A stretch of 64,000 bases of DNA, taken from assembly GCF_001625085.1 (NCBI RefSeq), contig NZ_BDAW01000030.1, positions 1 to 64,000 on the forward strand. Reading direction: 5' to 3'. The first letter of the stretch is position 1; every line of letters starts with the position of its first letter. This DNA is from Nocardia acidivorans NBRC 108247 (lineage in GTDB: Bacteria > Actinomycetota > Actinomycetes > Mycobacteriales > Mycobacteriaceae). Positions 15,491-22,346 of this stretch are shown here, piece by piece. Position numbers and translations under genes: made by a program. The notes under the pieces are model-generated. The model was not told where the DNA came from, did no database searches, and saw only the letters and a program-made list of their open reading frames with translations.

Positions 15491-15906
15491 CGTCCACCGT
15501 GGAACTTGCGGCCGTGCGGGTCGGAACCGTATTGCCGGAGTTGGCGATTCACGCCGACACCACCTTCGTGGTCTCCTCCGCGCTGGCCACCCGCGACTTC
15601 CAGGACGTGCACCACGATCCGGAGAAGGCGGTGCAGCGCGGATCCAAGACCATCTTCGTCAATATCCTCACCGACACCGGTCTGGTGCAGCGCTTCGTCA
15701 CCGACTGGGCCGGACCGGCCGCGCGGGTGAAGTCGATCTCGCTGCGCCTGGGTGTGCCGTTGTACGCGGGTGACACCCTCACCCTCTCCGGCACGGTATC
15801 GGCCGTCGAGGGCACCGAAATCACCATCGACGTGGTCGGCAAGGACAGCCTGGGCGACCACATCACGGCGAAAGCCGTTATCTCGCTGCAGGAGGCACGC
15901 GCGTGA
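15487..15906 (+). CDS. chsH1: MaoC-like hydratase catalytic subunit ChsH1
   Basis: 139-residue hot-dog protein (M. tuberculosis Rv3541c is about 129). It holds the hydratase-2 catalytic motif as RDFQDVHHDPEKA, with Asp and His in the expected spacing, complementing the altered site of ChsH2. The ATG at 15487 overlaps the chsH2 stop by four bases; an in-frame ATG at 15472 lies within chsH2 and lacks a binding site. The stop overlaps the ltp2 GTG by four bases, so the three are translationally coupled. Confidence 0.92.
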   Translation: MTSTVELAAVRVGTVLPELAIHADTTFVVSSALATRDFQDVHHDPEKAVQRGSKTIFVNILTDTGLVQRFVTDWAGPAARVKSISLRLGVPLYAGDTLTLSGTVSAVEGTEITIDVVGKDSLGDHITAKAVISLQEARA

Positions 15907-17075
15907 CGGGTCTGAGCGGGCGCGCGGCCATCGTCGGCATCGGCGCCACCGACTTCTCCAAGGATTCCGGCCGCAGTGAACTGCGCCTGGCCGCCGAGGC
16001 GGTCACCGCCGCACTGGCCGATGCCGGACTCACCCCCGCCGATGTGGACGGCCTGACGACCTTCACCATGGACACCAATACCCAGGCCGCCGTGGCCCGG
16101 GCCGCCGGTATCCCGAGCCTGAAGTTCTTCAGCAATATCCCGTTCGGCGGCGGCGCGGCCGCGGCGACGGTGCAGCAGGCCGCCATGGCGGTGGCGACCG
16201 GCGTCGCGGATGTCGTTGTGGCGTACCGGGCTTTCAACGAGCGCTCCGGGCATCGCTTCGGGCAGTTCTCCACCCAGTTGGCGGGCAATGCCACCTCTTC
16301 CGGTGTGGACAACGCGTTCTCGTACACGCACGGTCTGGGCACACCGGCCGCCCAGGTGGCCATGGTCGCGCGACGCTACATGCACGTATACGGCGCTACC
16401 AGTGCGGATTTCGGCACCATCGCGGTGACGGATCGCAAGCACGCCGCGGTCAACCCGAACGCGCACTTCTACGGCAAGCCCATCACCCTGCAGGAGCATC
16501 AGGCGTCCCGCTGGATCGCCGAACCCCTGCACCTGCTGGACTGCTGCCAGGAAACCGACGGCGGGGTGGCCATTGTCGTCACCAGTGCCGAACGCGCCAA
16601 GGATCTTCCGAACAGGCCCGCCGTAATCGTCGGCGCGGCACAGGGTTCCGGCGCGGACCAGTACGTCATGACCAGCTACTACCGCGACGCCATGACCGGC
16701 CTGCCGGAGATGGGCCTGGTCGGGGACCAATTGTGGGCCCAAAGCGGTTTGCGCCCGGAGGATATGCAGGCGGCGATCCTCTACGACCACTTCACCCCGT
16801 TCGTCCTCATGCAGCTCGAGGAACTGGGTTTCTGCGGTCGCGGCGAAGCCAAGGACTTCATCAAGGACGGCGCTTTGGAGGTGGGCGGCCGGCTGCCGTT
16901 GAACACCCACGGCGGCCAACTCGGTGAGGCGTACATCCACGGTATGAACGGGATTGCCGAGGGTGTGCGCCAGATTCGCGGCACCTCCGTGAATCAGGTT
17001 GCGGACCTTCGCAATATCGTCGTCACCGCCGGAACGGGTGTGCCGACCTCCGGTCTGGTGCTCAGCGCCAACTGA
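15903..17075 (+). CDS. ltp2: Thiolase-like steroid side-chain aldolase Ltp2
   Basis: Retro-aldolase that cleaves the hydrated side-chain CoA thioester to a C17-ketosteroid plus propionyl-CoA, working with the ChsH2 DUF35 domain. 390 residues with a thiolase/SCP-x fold. The C-terminal motifs YDHFTPFVLMQLEELGFCGRG and NTHGGQLGEAYIHGM contain the two tyrosines I expect to be catalytic from work on the Thermomonospora enzyme. The usual thiolase nucleophilic cysteine motif is not evident, as in other Ltp2. Start GTG at 15903 overlaps chsH1. Last gene of the operon; terminator at 17088. Confidence 0.93.
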   Translation: MTGLSGRAAIVGIGATDFSKDSGRSELRLAAEAVTAALADAGLTPADVDGLTTFTMDTNTQAAVARAAGIPSLKFFSNIPFGGGAAAATVQQAAMAVATGVADVVVAYRAFNERSGHRFGQFSTQLAGNATSSGVDNAFSYTHGLGTPAAQVAMVARRYMHVYGATSADFGTIAVTDRKHAAVNPNAHFYGKPITLQEHQASRWIAEPLHLLDCCQETDGGVAIVVTSAERAKDLPNRPAVIVGAAQGSGADQYVMTSYYRDAMTGLPEMGLVGDQLWAQSGLRPEDMQAAILYDHFTPFVLMQLEELGFCGRGEAKDFIKDGALEVGGRLPLNTHGGQLGEAYIHGMNGIAEGVRQIRGTSVNQVADLRNIVVTAGTGVPTSGLVLSAN

Positions 17076-17087
17076 TCGACGGCAGAC

Positions 17088-17121
17088 AAGGCCCGAGCGA
17101 GAGTTCTCCGCTCGGGCCTTT
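17088..17121 (+). terminator. Terminator of the fadE34-ltp2 operon
   Basis: AAGGCCCGAGCG / CGCTCGGGCCTT arms around a 9-base loop, followed by TT. It starts 13 bases after the ltp2 stop and also lies just beyond the stop of the convergent DUF5808 gene. Confidence 0.8.
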
Positions 17122-17133
17122 CGCGTGCGGGGC

Positions 17134-17340
17134 CTAATTCCGGTGGAACACCCGGTAGAGGTTGAAGTCGTAGCCCCAGCCGTAGGACTTGGGGGTGAGG
17201 AACCTCGGGTCCTCCGGATTCCACCAGCGGGCCTTGACCCGCTCCCAGGTCGGTCGCCGCCAGTCGTAGGGGACGCCGAGGAATTTTCCCTGCGGTTCCG
17301 GGGGAGTGGTGGCGTCTTCGGTGCGCTCCGGTTCGGTCAT
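17134..17340 (-). CDS. DUF5808-type small protein
   Basis: A 68-residue protein with an acidic disordered N-terminus (about 1-17) followed by a conserved core GKFLGVPYDWRRPTWERV and KARWWNPEDPRFLTPKSYGW ending YRVFHRN. This aromatic-rich block is the DUF5808 signature, found in many actinobacteria; its function is unknown. It is divergent from the TetR gene at 17412 across 71 bases, so the palindrome there might also affect it. The ATG has no strong ribosome binding site. Confidence 0.8.
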   Translation of the reverse strand: MTEPERTEDATTPPEPQGKFLGVPYDWRRPTWERVKARWWNPEDPRFLTPKSYGWGYDFNLYRVFHRN

Positions 17341-17388
17341 AGGGCCAGGTTACGGCTGTTTTGACAATTGGGACTTGTGACACGCGAA

Positions 17389-17410
17389 TGAGTGAGTGTA
17401 CAGTCACTCA
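17389..17410. promoter_or_regulatory. Palindromic operator before the TetR gene
   Basis: TGAGTGA..TGTACA..TCACTCA, a 22-base palindrome with one mismatched pair, ends one base before the TetR ATG. The same half-site GAGTGACT/AGTCACTC recurs at 18018-18037 before the MDR gene. Confidence 0.75.
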
Positions 17411-17411
17411 C

Positions 17412-17975
17412 ATGGCAAAGCGCGGAGTTCTCCTCTCCACCTCGGATGTTCGCCGGGAAGCCGTGCTCGACGCGGCGATCGTGGAGTTCGCCCGGACCGG
17501 CTACCACGGGACGCCGATCACCACCGTCGCCGCGGCGGCGGGGATATCGACGGCGTACGTGTTCAAACTGTTTCCGAGCAAGGTGGAGTTGTTCGTCGGG
17601 GCGCTGGATCGGTGCTTCGAACAGGTCGAGCGGGCGCTCGCCACCGGTGCGGCCCGCGCCGAGGCGGGCGATCCGGAGAAGATTCTGCACGAAATGGGCG
17701 GGGCCTACGCCGAACTCATCTCGAACAAGAGTCTGCTCATGCTCCAGGTGCACGCGCAGTCGGCGACCGATATCGACGAGATCGCCGAGGCACTGCGGCG
17801 GGGGCTGGCCCGGGTCACCGATTACGCCAAGTCGCGATCGGGGGCATCCGATGCCGAGGTGCAGAAGTTCATTGCCTACGGGCAGCTGTGTCACCTGATC
17901 ACCACGCTGGGCCTGGACGGGCACGAAGGTGGCTGGGCCGCGATTCTCAATCTCGGCATTCGCCACCCGGGCTGA
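17412..17975 (+). CDS. TetR-family regulator of the adjacent MDR oxidoreductase
   Basis: 187 residues from the ATG at 17412. The N-terminal helix-turn-helix is visible at about residues 12-58 (TPITTVAAAAGISTAYVFKLFPSKVELF). The C-terminal ligand domain is not recognisable to a class. A palindrome abuts its start and an equivalent one precedes the gene at 18058, so it probably represses both itself and that gene. An open stretch back to 17361 would place the operator inside the coding region and is rejected. The inducing ligand is unknown; an electrophile or quinone would fit the partner enzyme. Confidence 0.85.
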   Translation: MAKRGVLLSTSDVRREAVLDAAIVEFARTGYHGTPITTVAAAAGISTAYVFKLFPSKVELFVGALDRCFEQVERALATGAARAEAGDPEKILHEMGGAYAELISNKSLLMLQVHAQSATDIDEIAEALRRGLARVTDYAKSRSGASDAEVQKFIAYGQLCHLITTLGLDGHEGGWAAILNLGIRHPG

Positions 17976-18017
17976 GTTCTCCGAGCCTCCCGACCGGAGG
18001 CTTTTCATTTACCCAAC

Positions 18018-18037
18018 GAGTGACTGAATAGTCACTC
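18018..18037. promoter_or_regulatory. Second copy of the TetR palindrome
   Basis: GAGTGACT-GAAT-AGTCACTC, perfect arms of 8 bp, 20 bases before the start of the MDR gene. It shares its half-site with the palindrome at 17389. Confidence 0.75.
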
Positions 18038-18057
18038 ACCATTGAAGGAGTAGGAAG

Positions 18058-19086
18058 ATGTCGATCACCGCCACCGAAATCGTGCTGCCGGGAGCCGTCG
18101 AGCCCGAGGGGCTGGTCACCGCGCACCGCGAGCTCCCGGACCCGCGCCGGGGGCAGGCGCTGATCCGGGTCGAGGCCACCGGGGTCTCGTTCGCCGAGCA
18201 GCAGATGCGCCGCGGCAAGTACTACGACCAGCCCGCCTTCCCCTTCGTGCCGGGATACGACCTGGTGGGGACGGTCGCCGCGGTCGGCTCGGCGGAAGAC
18301 TCCGCACTGGTGGGCCGCCGGGTCGCCGCGCTGACCAAGACCGGCGGCTGGGCCAGTCACGTGGTGCTGGAGGCCGCCGACCTGATCGAGGTGCCCGCGG
18401 AGCTGGCCCCCGATGCCGCCGAAACCTTTGTCGTCAATGGCATCACCGCCTGGCAGATGCTGCACCGGGGTGCGAAAGTCCGTGCCGGACAGACAATTCT
18501 GGTGCACGGCGCGAACGGCGGGGTCGGGTCGACGCTGGTGCAGCTCGCCCTGGCCGCGGGCGTACGGGTGATCGGCACCGCCTCGGCCCGCAATGCCGAC
18601 CAGGTGTCCGCCCTCGGTGCGACGCCGGTCGACTACCGCGGCGATGTGGTCGCACAGGTGCGGGCGCTGGCCCCCGACGGCGTGGACGCGGTCTTCGATC
18701 ACGTCGGCGGTCCGGGCATTGTGGATTCGTTCTCGCTGCTCGCACCCGGCGGCACCCTGATGGCCTACGGCACCGCCTCCACCAAAGATGACGCGGGCAA
18801 TTCTCGGCTTCCTGTGCTGCGCCTGTTCGCCCGGCTCATGCTGTGGAATGTCCTGCCCAACAAGCGCAATGCCCACTTCTACAACATCTGGGCCGGACAG
18901 CGCCGCGCGACCGCGTTTCGCCGCCGTTTGGCCCAGGACCTGACCGCGGTCTTCGCCCTCGCCGTCAAGGGTGACCTGCACGCTCAGATCGCCGCCCGCT
19001 TCCCCCTGACCCAGGCCGCCCAAGCCCTGTCCCTGGCCGAATCCCGCACCGTCACCGGCAAAGTCGTGCTCGTCCCCGCGCAATAG
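18058..19086 (+). CDS. MDR-superfamily NAD(P)H:quinone reductase-like oxidoreductase
   Basis: 342-residue medium-chain dehydrogenase/reductase of the quinone-reductase type. It has an N-terminal GroES-like domain with FPFVPGYDLVGTVAAVG, a Rossmann motif HGANGGVGSTLVQLA (about residues 151-165), and no structural or catalytic zinc cysteines. It likely reduces a quinone or enone using NADPH; the true substrate is unknown. A strong AAGGAG precedes the ATG. It is expressed from a promoter carrying the TetR palindrome and once had a downstream neighbour, now a pseudogene (19138). Confidence 0.85.
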   Translation: MSITATEIVLPGAVEPEGLVTAHRELPDPRRGQALIRVEATGVSFAEQQMRRGKYYDQPAFPFVPGYDLVGTVAAVGSAEDSALVGRRVAALTKTGGWASHVVLEAADLIEVPAELAPDAAETFVVNGITAWQMLHRGAKVRAGQTILVHGANGGVGSTLVQLALAAGVRVIGTASARNADQVSALGATPVDYRGDVVAQVRALAPDGVDAVFDHVGGPGIVDSFSLLAPGGTLMAYGTASTKDDAGNSRLPVLRLFARLMLWNVLPNKRNAHFYNIWAGQRRATAFRRRLAQDLTAVFALAVKGDLHAQIAARFPLTQAAQALSLAESRTVTGKVVLVPAQ

Positions 19087-19137
19087 CGGCCATTCATCCG
19101 ATCGCCCAGCGGATTTCATCGATAGGAAAGATTTGTC

Positions 19138-19323
19138 ATGCTTGCCAAGCGGTACCTGTCCGCACACTACGAGCCCGTCCCGGATGAGCTGTCCGCACCC
19201 GATCTGACCGTGCGCGGCAGTATCCCCGCCGAGTTGAACGGCCGCTAATTCCGCAATGGCCACAACCCGAAACCCGGTGATGTGCCGACACATTGGTTCA
19301 AGGGTGCGGGGATAATCCACTGA
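19138..19323 (+). pseudogene. Carotenoid oxygenase N-terminal remnant
   Basis: An ATG with an AGGAAAG site begins a frame reading MLAKRYLSAHYEPVP...SIPAELNGR, a TAA stop, then FRNGHNPKPGDVPTHWFKG AGIIH and TGA. This matches the N-terminus of the RPE65/carotenoid cleavage oxygenase family, where the stop replaces the usual Tyr of NGRYFRNG(P)NP. The intact family protein is about 450-500 residues, so at least 85 percent is deleted; the reading frame ends 51 bases after the MDR gene began this operon's tail. Originally it was probably co-transcribed with that gene. Confidence 0.75.
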
Positions 19324-19568
19324 TTCAGTACGGGGTGCCGCGGGCGTGGTGGAATCCGCTGGCGCTGGCCAAGGGGCGGGGCGCTCGGGTTGATCGTCGG
19401 GTTCTTCATTCGGGTGACCGGGATCGCGGCGGCGATCGGGGTGATCCTCTACTTCGCGGGCGCGGTGATCACCACGATTCGGGCGCGGTCGTCTAAGACG
19501 ACGGTGTTCCCCGGTGCTGTACATGGGATACGGCCATCGCGACTCCGGCCTTGCAACTGGCGGTGTGA
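19324..19568 (+). pseudogene. DoxX-like membrane protein remnant with frameshifts
   Basis: Across three frames one can read GVPRAWWNPLALAKGRG (first frame), GLIVGFFIRVTGIAAAIGVI and LYFAGAVITTIRARSSKTTV (second), then LYMGY and AIATPALQLAV followed by a stop at 19566 (third). This is the C-terminal half of a DoxX-like four-helix membrane protein. Two or three indels break it, near 19383 and in 19508-19534. It abuts the carotenoid oxygenase remnant directly, so one deletion apparently fused two genes. Confidence 0.65.
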
Positions 19569-19606
19569 GCGTAGGTTTGGGGGACCGACGAGGGAAGGGG
19601 CCGGCC

Positions 19607-19915
19607 GTGTTGCAGGATCGAATGAAAGAGCTTCCGGCGGTGGATTATTCGCGGGTCTACGGGGAGCCGATGCAGACGGCCGAGGGGGCCACGATCATTA
19701 CGGTGACGGGGGTCGGGGGCTGGTTGCGGCCCCGGCCCCGGCCGCTCGGGGTGTTCGTGGTGCACGGGGGTGAGGTGCGGTGGGAGCCGGTGGAGGATGA
19801 CGGGCGGATCGCCCTGATCGGGGTGCTCACCGGGTTCGTGGCCGCGGCGCTGGCGACGGCGGCGGTGTTCAAGCGGCCGCCGTGGCCCGATCTGCGGATT
19901 ACGCAACATCTCTGA
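19607..19915 (+). CDS. Small membrane protein, possibly GerW/YtfJ-like
   Basis: 102 residues from a GTG preceded by AGGGAAGGGG. It has a soluble N-terminal part with VYGEPMQTAEGATIITVTGV, then GVFVVHGGEVRWEPVED, one transmembrane helix (about 72-90) and a basic/Trp tail. The first motif resembles the N-terminal strand of GerW/YtfJ sporulation-type proteins, which actinobacteria use outside sporulation, but the match is partial and I cannot assign a function. An in-frame ATG at 19622 is an alternative start. Confidence 0.6.
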   Translation: MLQDRMKELPAVDYSRVYGEPMQTAEGATIITVTGVGGWLRPRPRPLGVFVVHGGEVRWEPVEDDGRIALIGVLTGFVAAALATAAVFKRPPWPDLRITQHL

Positions 19916-19960
19916 GTTCCATGCTGTGTATGTGATCACCTCCGCTGTTCCGCGGCCGCA

Positions 19961-19986
19961 GCTTCCTCTATATCTATAGAGGAAGC
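19961..19986. promoter_or_regulatory. Perfect 26-bp palindrome before zapE
   Basis: GCTTCCTCTATA-TC-TATAGAGGAAGC, arms of 12 bp with an AT-rich centre, 24 bases before the zapE start and 45 bases after the previous stop. It could be an operator for a dimeric repressor or a terminator of the upstream gene; lack of a GC-rich stem favours an operator. Confidence 0.55.
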
Positions 19987-20010
19987 CGATTCGGACCCAG
20001 GGAGGTCGCC

Positions 20011-20955
20011 GTGCAAACCGGTGGGATTGTTCTCGACCACGACCAGCAACTGGCCGCCGACCGACTCGATGCCCTCGCGGCGCGGGTGGGCAGGCGGTGG
20101 CGGCGGCCGCGCGGGCTGTACCTGTACGGCGGCCCGGGGCGCGGCAAGACCATGCTGATGAACCGGTTCTTCGAAGCGGTGCCCTCGGAACACAAGCGCA
20201 GGTACCACTTCCACGGCTTCTTCGCCCGGCTCAACGCGGGCATTCACGAATACGGCAATATCGACGCCTCGGCGGCCGCACTGCTCGGCGACGCGCGATT
20301 GATCTGCTTCGACGAATTCCATGTGCACGACGCAGGCGACGCCCGGCTGGTGGCCCGACTGCTGGATCTGCTGTTCGCCCGGCGGATCACACTGGTGGTG
20401 ACCTCGAATTACCCGCCGCGGGAGCTGATGCCGAATCCACTGTGGCACCCGATGTTCGAGCCCACCATCGACCTGATCGTCGAGCACCTCGATGTGCTCT
20501 CGGTGAACGGCCCGCAGGACTACCGCCGCCGCGGCGAACGGCATACCGGATTCGCGGGCGGGCATTACATGGTCGGCGAGTGCCCGACCATCGGTTCGGC
20601 GCGGGTGCCCGTCGCGCATCGCCGACTGCACGCGCGCGCGGCCGAGAATGGCGAACTGACGGTCGATTTCGCGGAGCTCTGCGGCATCCCGGTGTCGGCG
20701 GCCGACTTCTTGGAACTCGCCGGGCAATTCGAGAAGTGGACCCTGTGCGAGGTCCCGCCCATGGATTCGATCCCGGCGGACTGGGTGATGCGCCTGGTGC
20801 ACCTGGTCGACGTGCTCTACGACGCGGACCTGGAACTCTCGCTGTACGCCCGGGTTCCGCTCGCGGAGTTGGGCGCCCGGGTCGCCCGCGTCCCCGATCT
20901 CTACCGCACCCTGAGTCGCCTGAGCGAATTGGCTACACCGGTCCCGACCCCCTGA
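20011..20955 (+). CDS. zapE: AFG1/ZapE-family P-loop ATPase
   Basis: 314-residue ATPase of the AFG1/LACE1 family, called ZapE in proteobacteria where it acts at the Z-ring late in division. Walker A GGPGRGKT (40-47), Walker B LICFDE (97-102), followed by FHVHDAGDA, and a sensor-like VVTSNYPPRELMPNPL. The actinobacterial role is not established by sequence. GTG start with GGGAGG 8 bases upstream. A palindrome precedes it. No partner gene is obvious. Confidence 0.9.
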   Translation: MQTGGIVLDHDQQLAADRLDALAARVGRRWRRPRGLYLYGGPGRGKTMLMNRFFEAVPSEHKRRYHFHGFFARLNAGIHEYGNIDASAAALLGDARLICFDEFHVHDAGDARLVARLLDLLFARRITLVVTSNYPPRELMPNPLWHPMFEPTIDLIVEHLDVLSVNGPQDYRRRGERHTGFAGGHYMVGECPTIGSARVPVAHRRLHARAAENGELTVDFAELCGIPVSAADFLELAGQFEKWTLCEVPPMDSIPADWVMRLVHLVDVLYDADLELSLYARVPLAELGARVARVPDLYRTLSRLSELATPVPTP

Positions 20956-21131
20956 CGACCGGCCCTTTCGCGGTGCGCGAGACCGATGCGCGACGGGGTG
21001 GCGACGCTCGGGTGAACACGCCGACTTGATCGACGGAAACGGTTCACGTGCCGTCTACGCGGAGGGGGGCTTGCGTTGCGAGCGGCTTCCTACCGTGCAA
21101 TCAGGAGGCAGCACCGAACCGGAGGGGACCG

Positions 21132-22346
21132 ATGCGAATCCGCGAGCAGGCCAGGGGTTCAGCGCCCCGGCACCCGAGCATCCCCGGCGGTCGACTCCGC
21201 GTGCTGGTGGTCGCCGAATCCTTCCTTCCCCAGGTCAACGGCGTCACCAACTCGGTGCGACGGGTACTGGACCACCTGGCCGCCAAAGGGCACGAAGCCG
21301 TTCTGATGGCTCCGACCGGTCCCGCGAAGTACGCCGGATTCCGGGTGCACGTGGTGCGCGGGGCGCGCCTGCCCTTCTATCGCGACTTCCGGATCGGGCT
21401 CGAGACGCGCCGCCGCCTGCGAAAGGTGCTGCGCGACTTCGAACCCGATGTCGTGCATATCGCCTCCCCGGCGACGCTGGGGTATCAGGCGGCGCGGGTC
21501 GCCGGTGAGCTCGGGGTGCCGACCGTGGCCATCTATCAAACCGACCTGGTCGGATTCGCCGAACGCTATGACCTGCCCGGCGGCGTGCGCACCATGGCCG
21601 CGCTCACCCGGCGCATCCATCTCCAGGTCGACCGCACCCTGGCCCCCTCCACCGCGAGCCTGCGGCAGCTGGAGCTGATGGGTGTCCCCGGTCTGGCGCG
21701 CTGGCCGCGCGGGGTCGATCTCGAGCAGTTCGGCCCGTTCCGCCGCTCGGCGGAACTGCGAAATCGCTTGGCCCCCAACGGTGAAACGCTCGTCGGCTAT
21801 ATCGGCCGCCTGGCCCCGGAGAAGGAGCTCGAACTCCTCGCGCACCTGCTGCCGCTGCCCGGTGTGAAGCTGGTGATCGTCGGCGGCGGCCCCGAGGAGA
21901 AGCGGCTGCGCAAACTGCTGCCCGGCGCGCAGTTCCTCGGTGTGCTGCACGGCGCCGAACTGGGCGCGGCCTATGCCTCCCTTGACGTCTTCGTGCACAC
22001 CGGACGCCACGAAACCTATTGCCAGGCAGCGCAGGAGGCCATGGCCTCCGGTGTGCCGGTGGTCGCGCCGCGCTCGGGCGGACCCATCGATGTGGTCACC
22101 CCCGGCGCCGGATTCCTGTATCCCCCGGGCGATGCCGAGGCCATGGTGGCCCTGGTGCGCCGCCTCGCCGAAGACGACGACCTGCGCGCGCGGACCGCCC
22201 AGACCGCTCAGCGCAGCGTGCGCGACCGCTCCTGGGCGGCCGTGAACGATCTGCTGATTCGCCACTACCGCGAAGTGATCGCGGAACGCCGCCGACTGCC
22301 AGGCGATGGCGACCTCCGCGGCCCGCTCTCCAAGGAGGCCTCCTGA
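21132..22346 (+). CDS. GT4 glycosyltransferase, MgtA/PimB-like
   Basis: 404-residue retaining GT-B glycosyltransferase. N-terminal acceptor motif VVAESFLPQVNGVTNSVRRV (about 26-45), and a C-terminal donor site with the E-x7-E motif HETYCQAAQE and GVPVVAPRSGGPIDVV. It most resembles actinobacterial GDP-mannose-dependent MgtA, which mannosylates a glucuronosyl-diacylglycerol lipid in Corynebacterium and M. tuberculosis. The start at 21132 has GGAGGGG upstream; an open stretch to 21048 is likely untranslated. The stop overlaps the next gene, a UDP-glucose dehydrogenase that would supply UDP-glucuronate, supporting a glucuronolipid role. Confidence 0.8.
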   Translation: MRIREQARGSAPRHPSIPGGRLRVLVVAESFLPQVNGVTNSVRRVLDHLAAKGHEAVLMAPTGPAKYAGFRVHVVRGARLPFYRDFRIGLETRRRLRKVLRDFEPDVVHIASPATLGYQAARVAGELGVPTVAIYQTDLVGFAERYDLPGGVRTMAALTRRIHLQVDRTLAPSTASLRQLELMGVPGLARWPRGVDLEQFGPFRRSAELRNRLAPNGETLVGYIGRLAPEKELELLAHLLPLPGVKLVIVGGGPEEKRLRKLLPGAQFLGVLHGAELGAAYASLDVFVHTGRHETYCQAAQEAMASGVPVVAPRSGGPIDVVTPGAGFLYPPGDAEAMVALVRRLAEDDDLRARTAQTAQRSVRDRSWAAVNDLLIRHYREVIAERRRLPGDGDLRGPLSKEAS

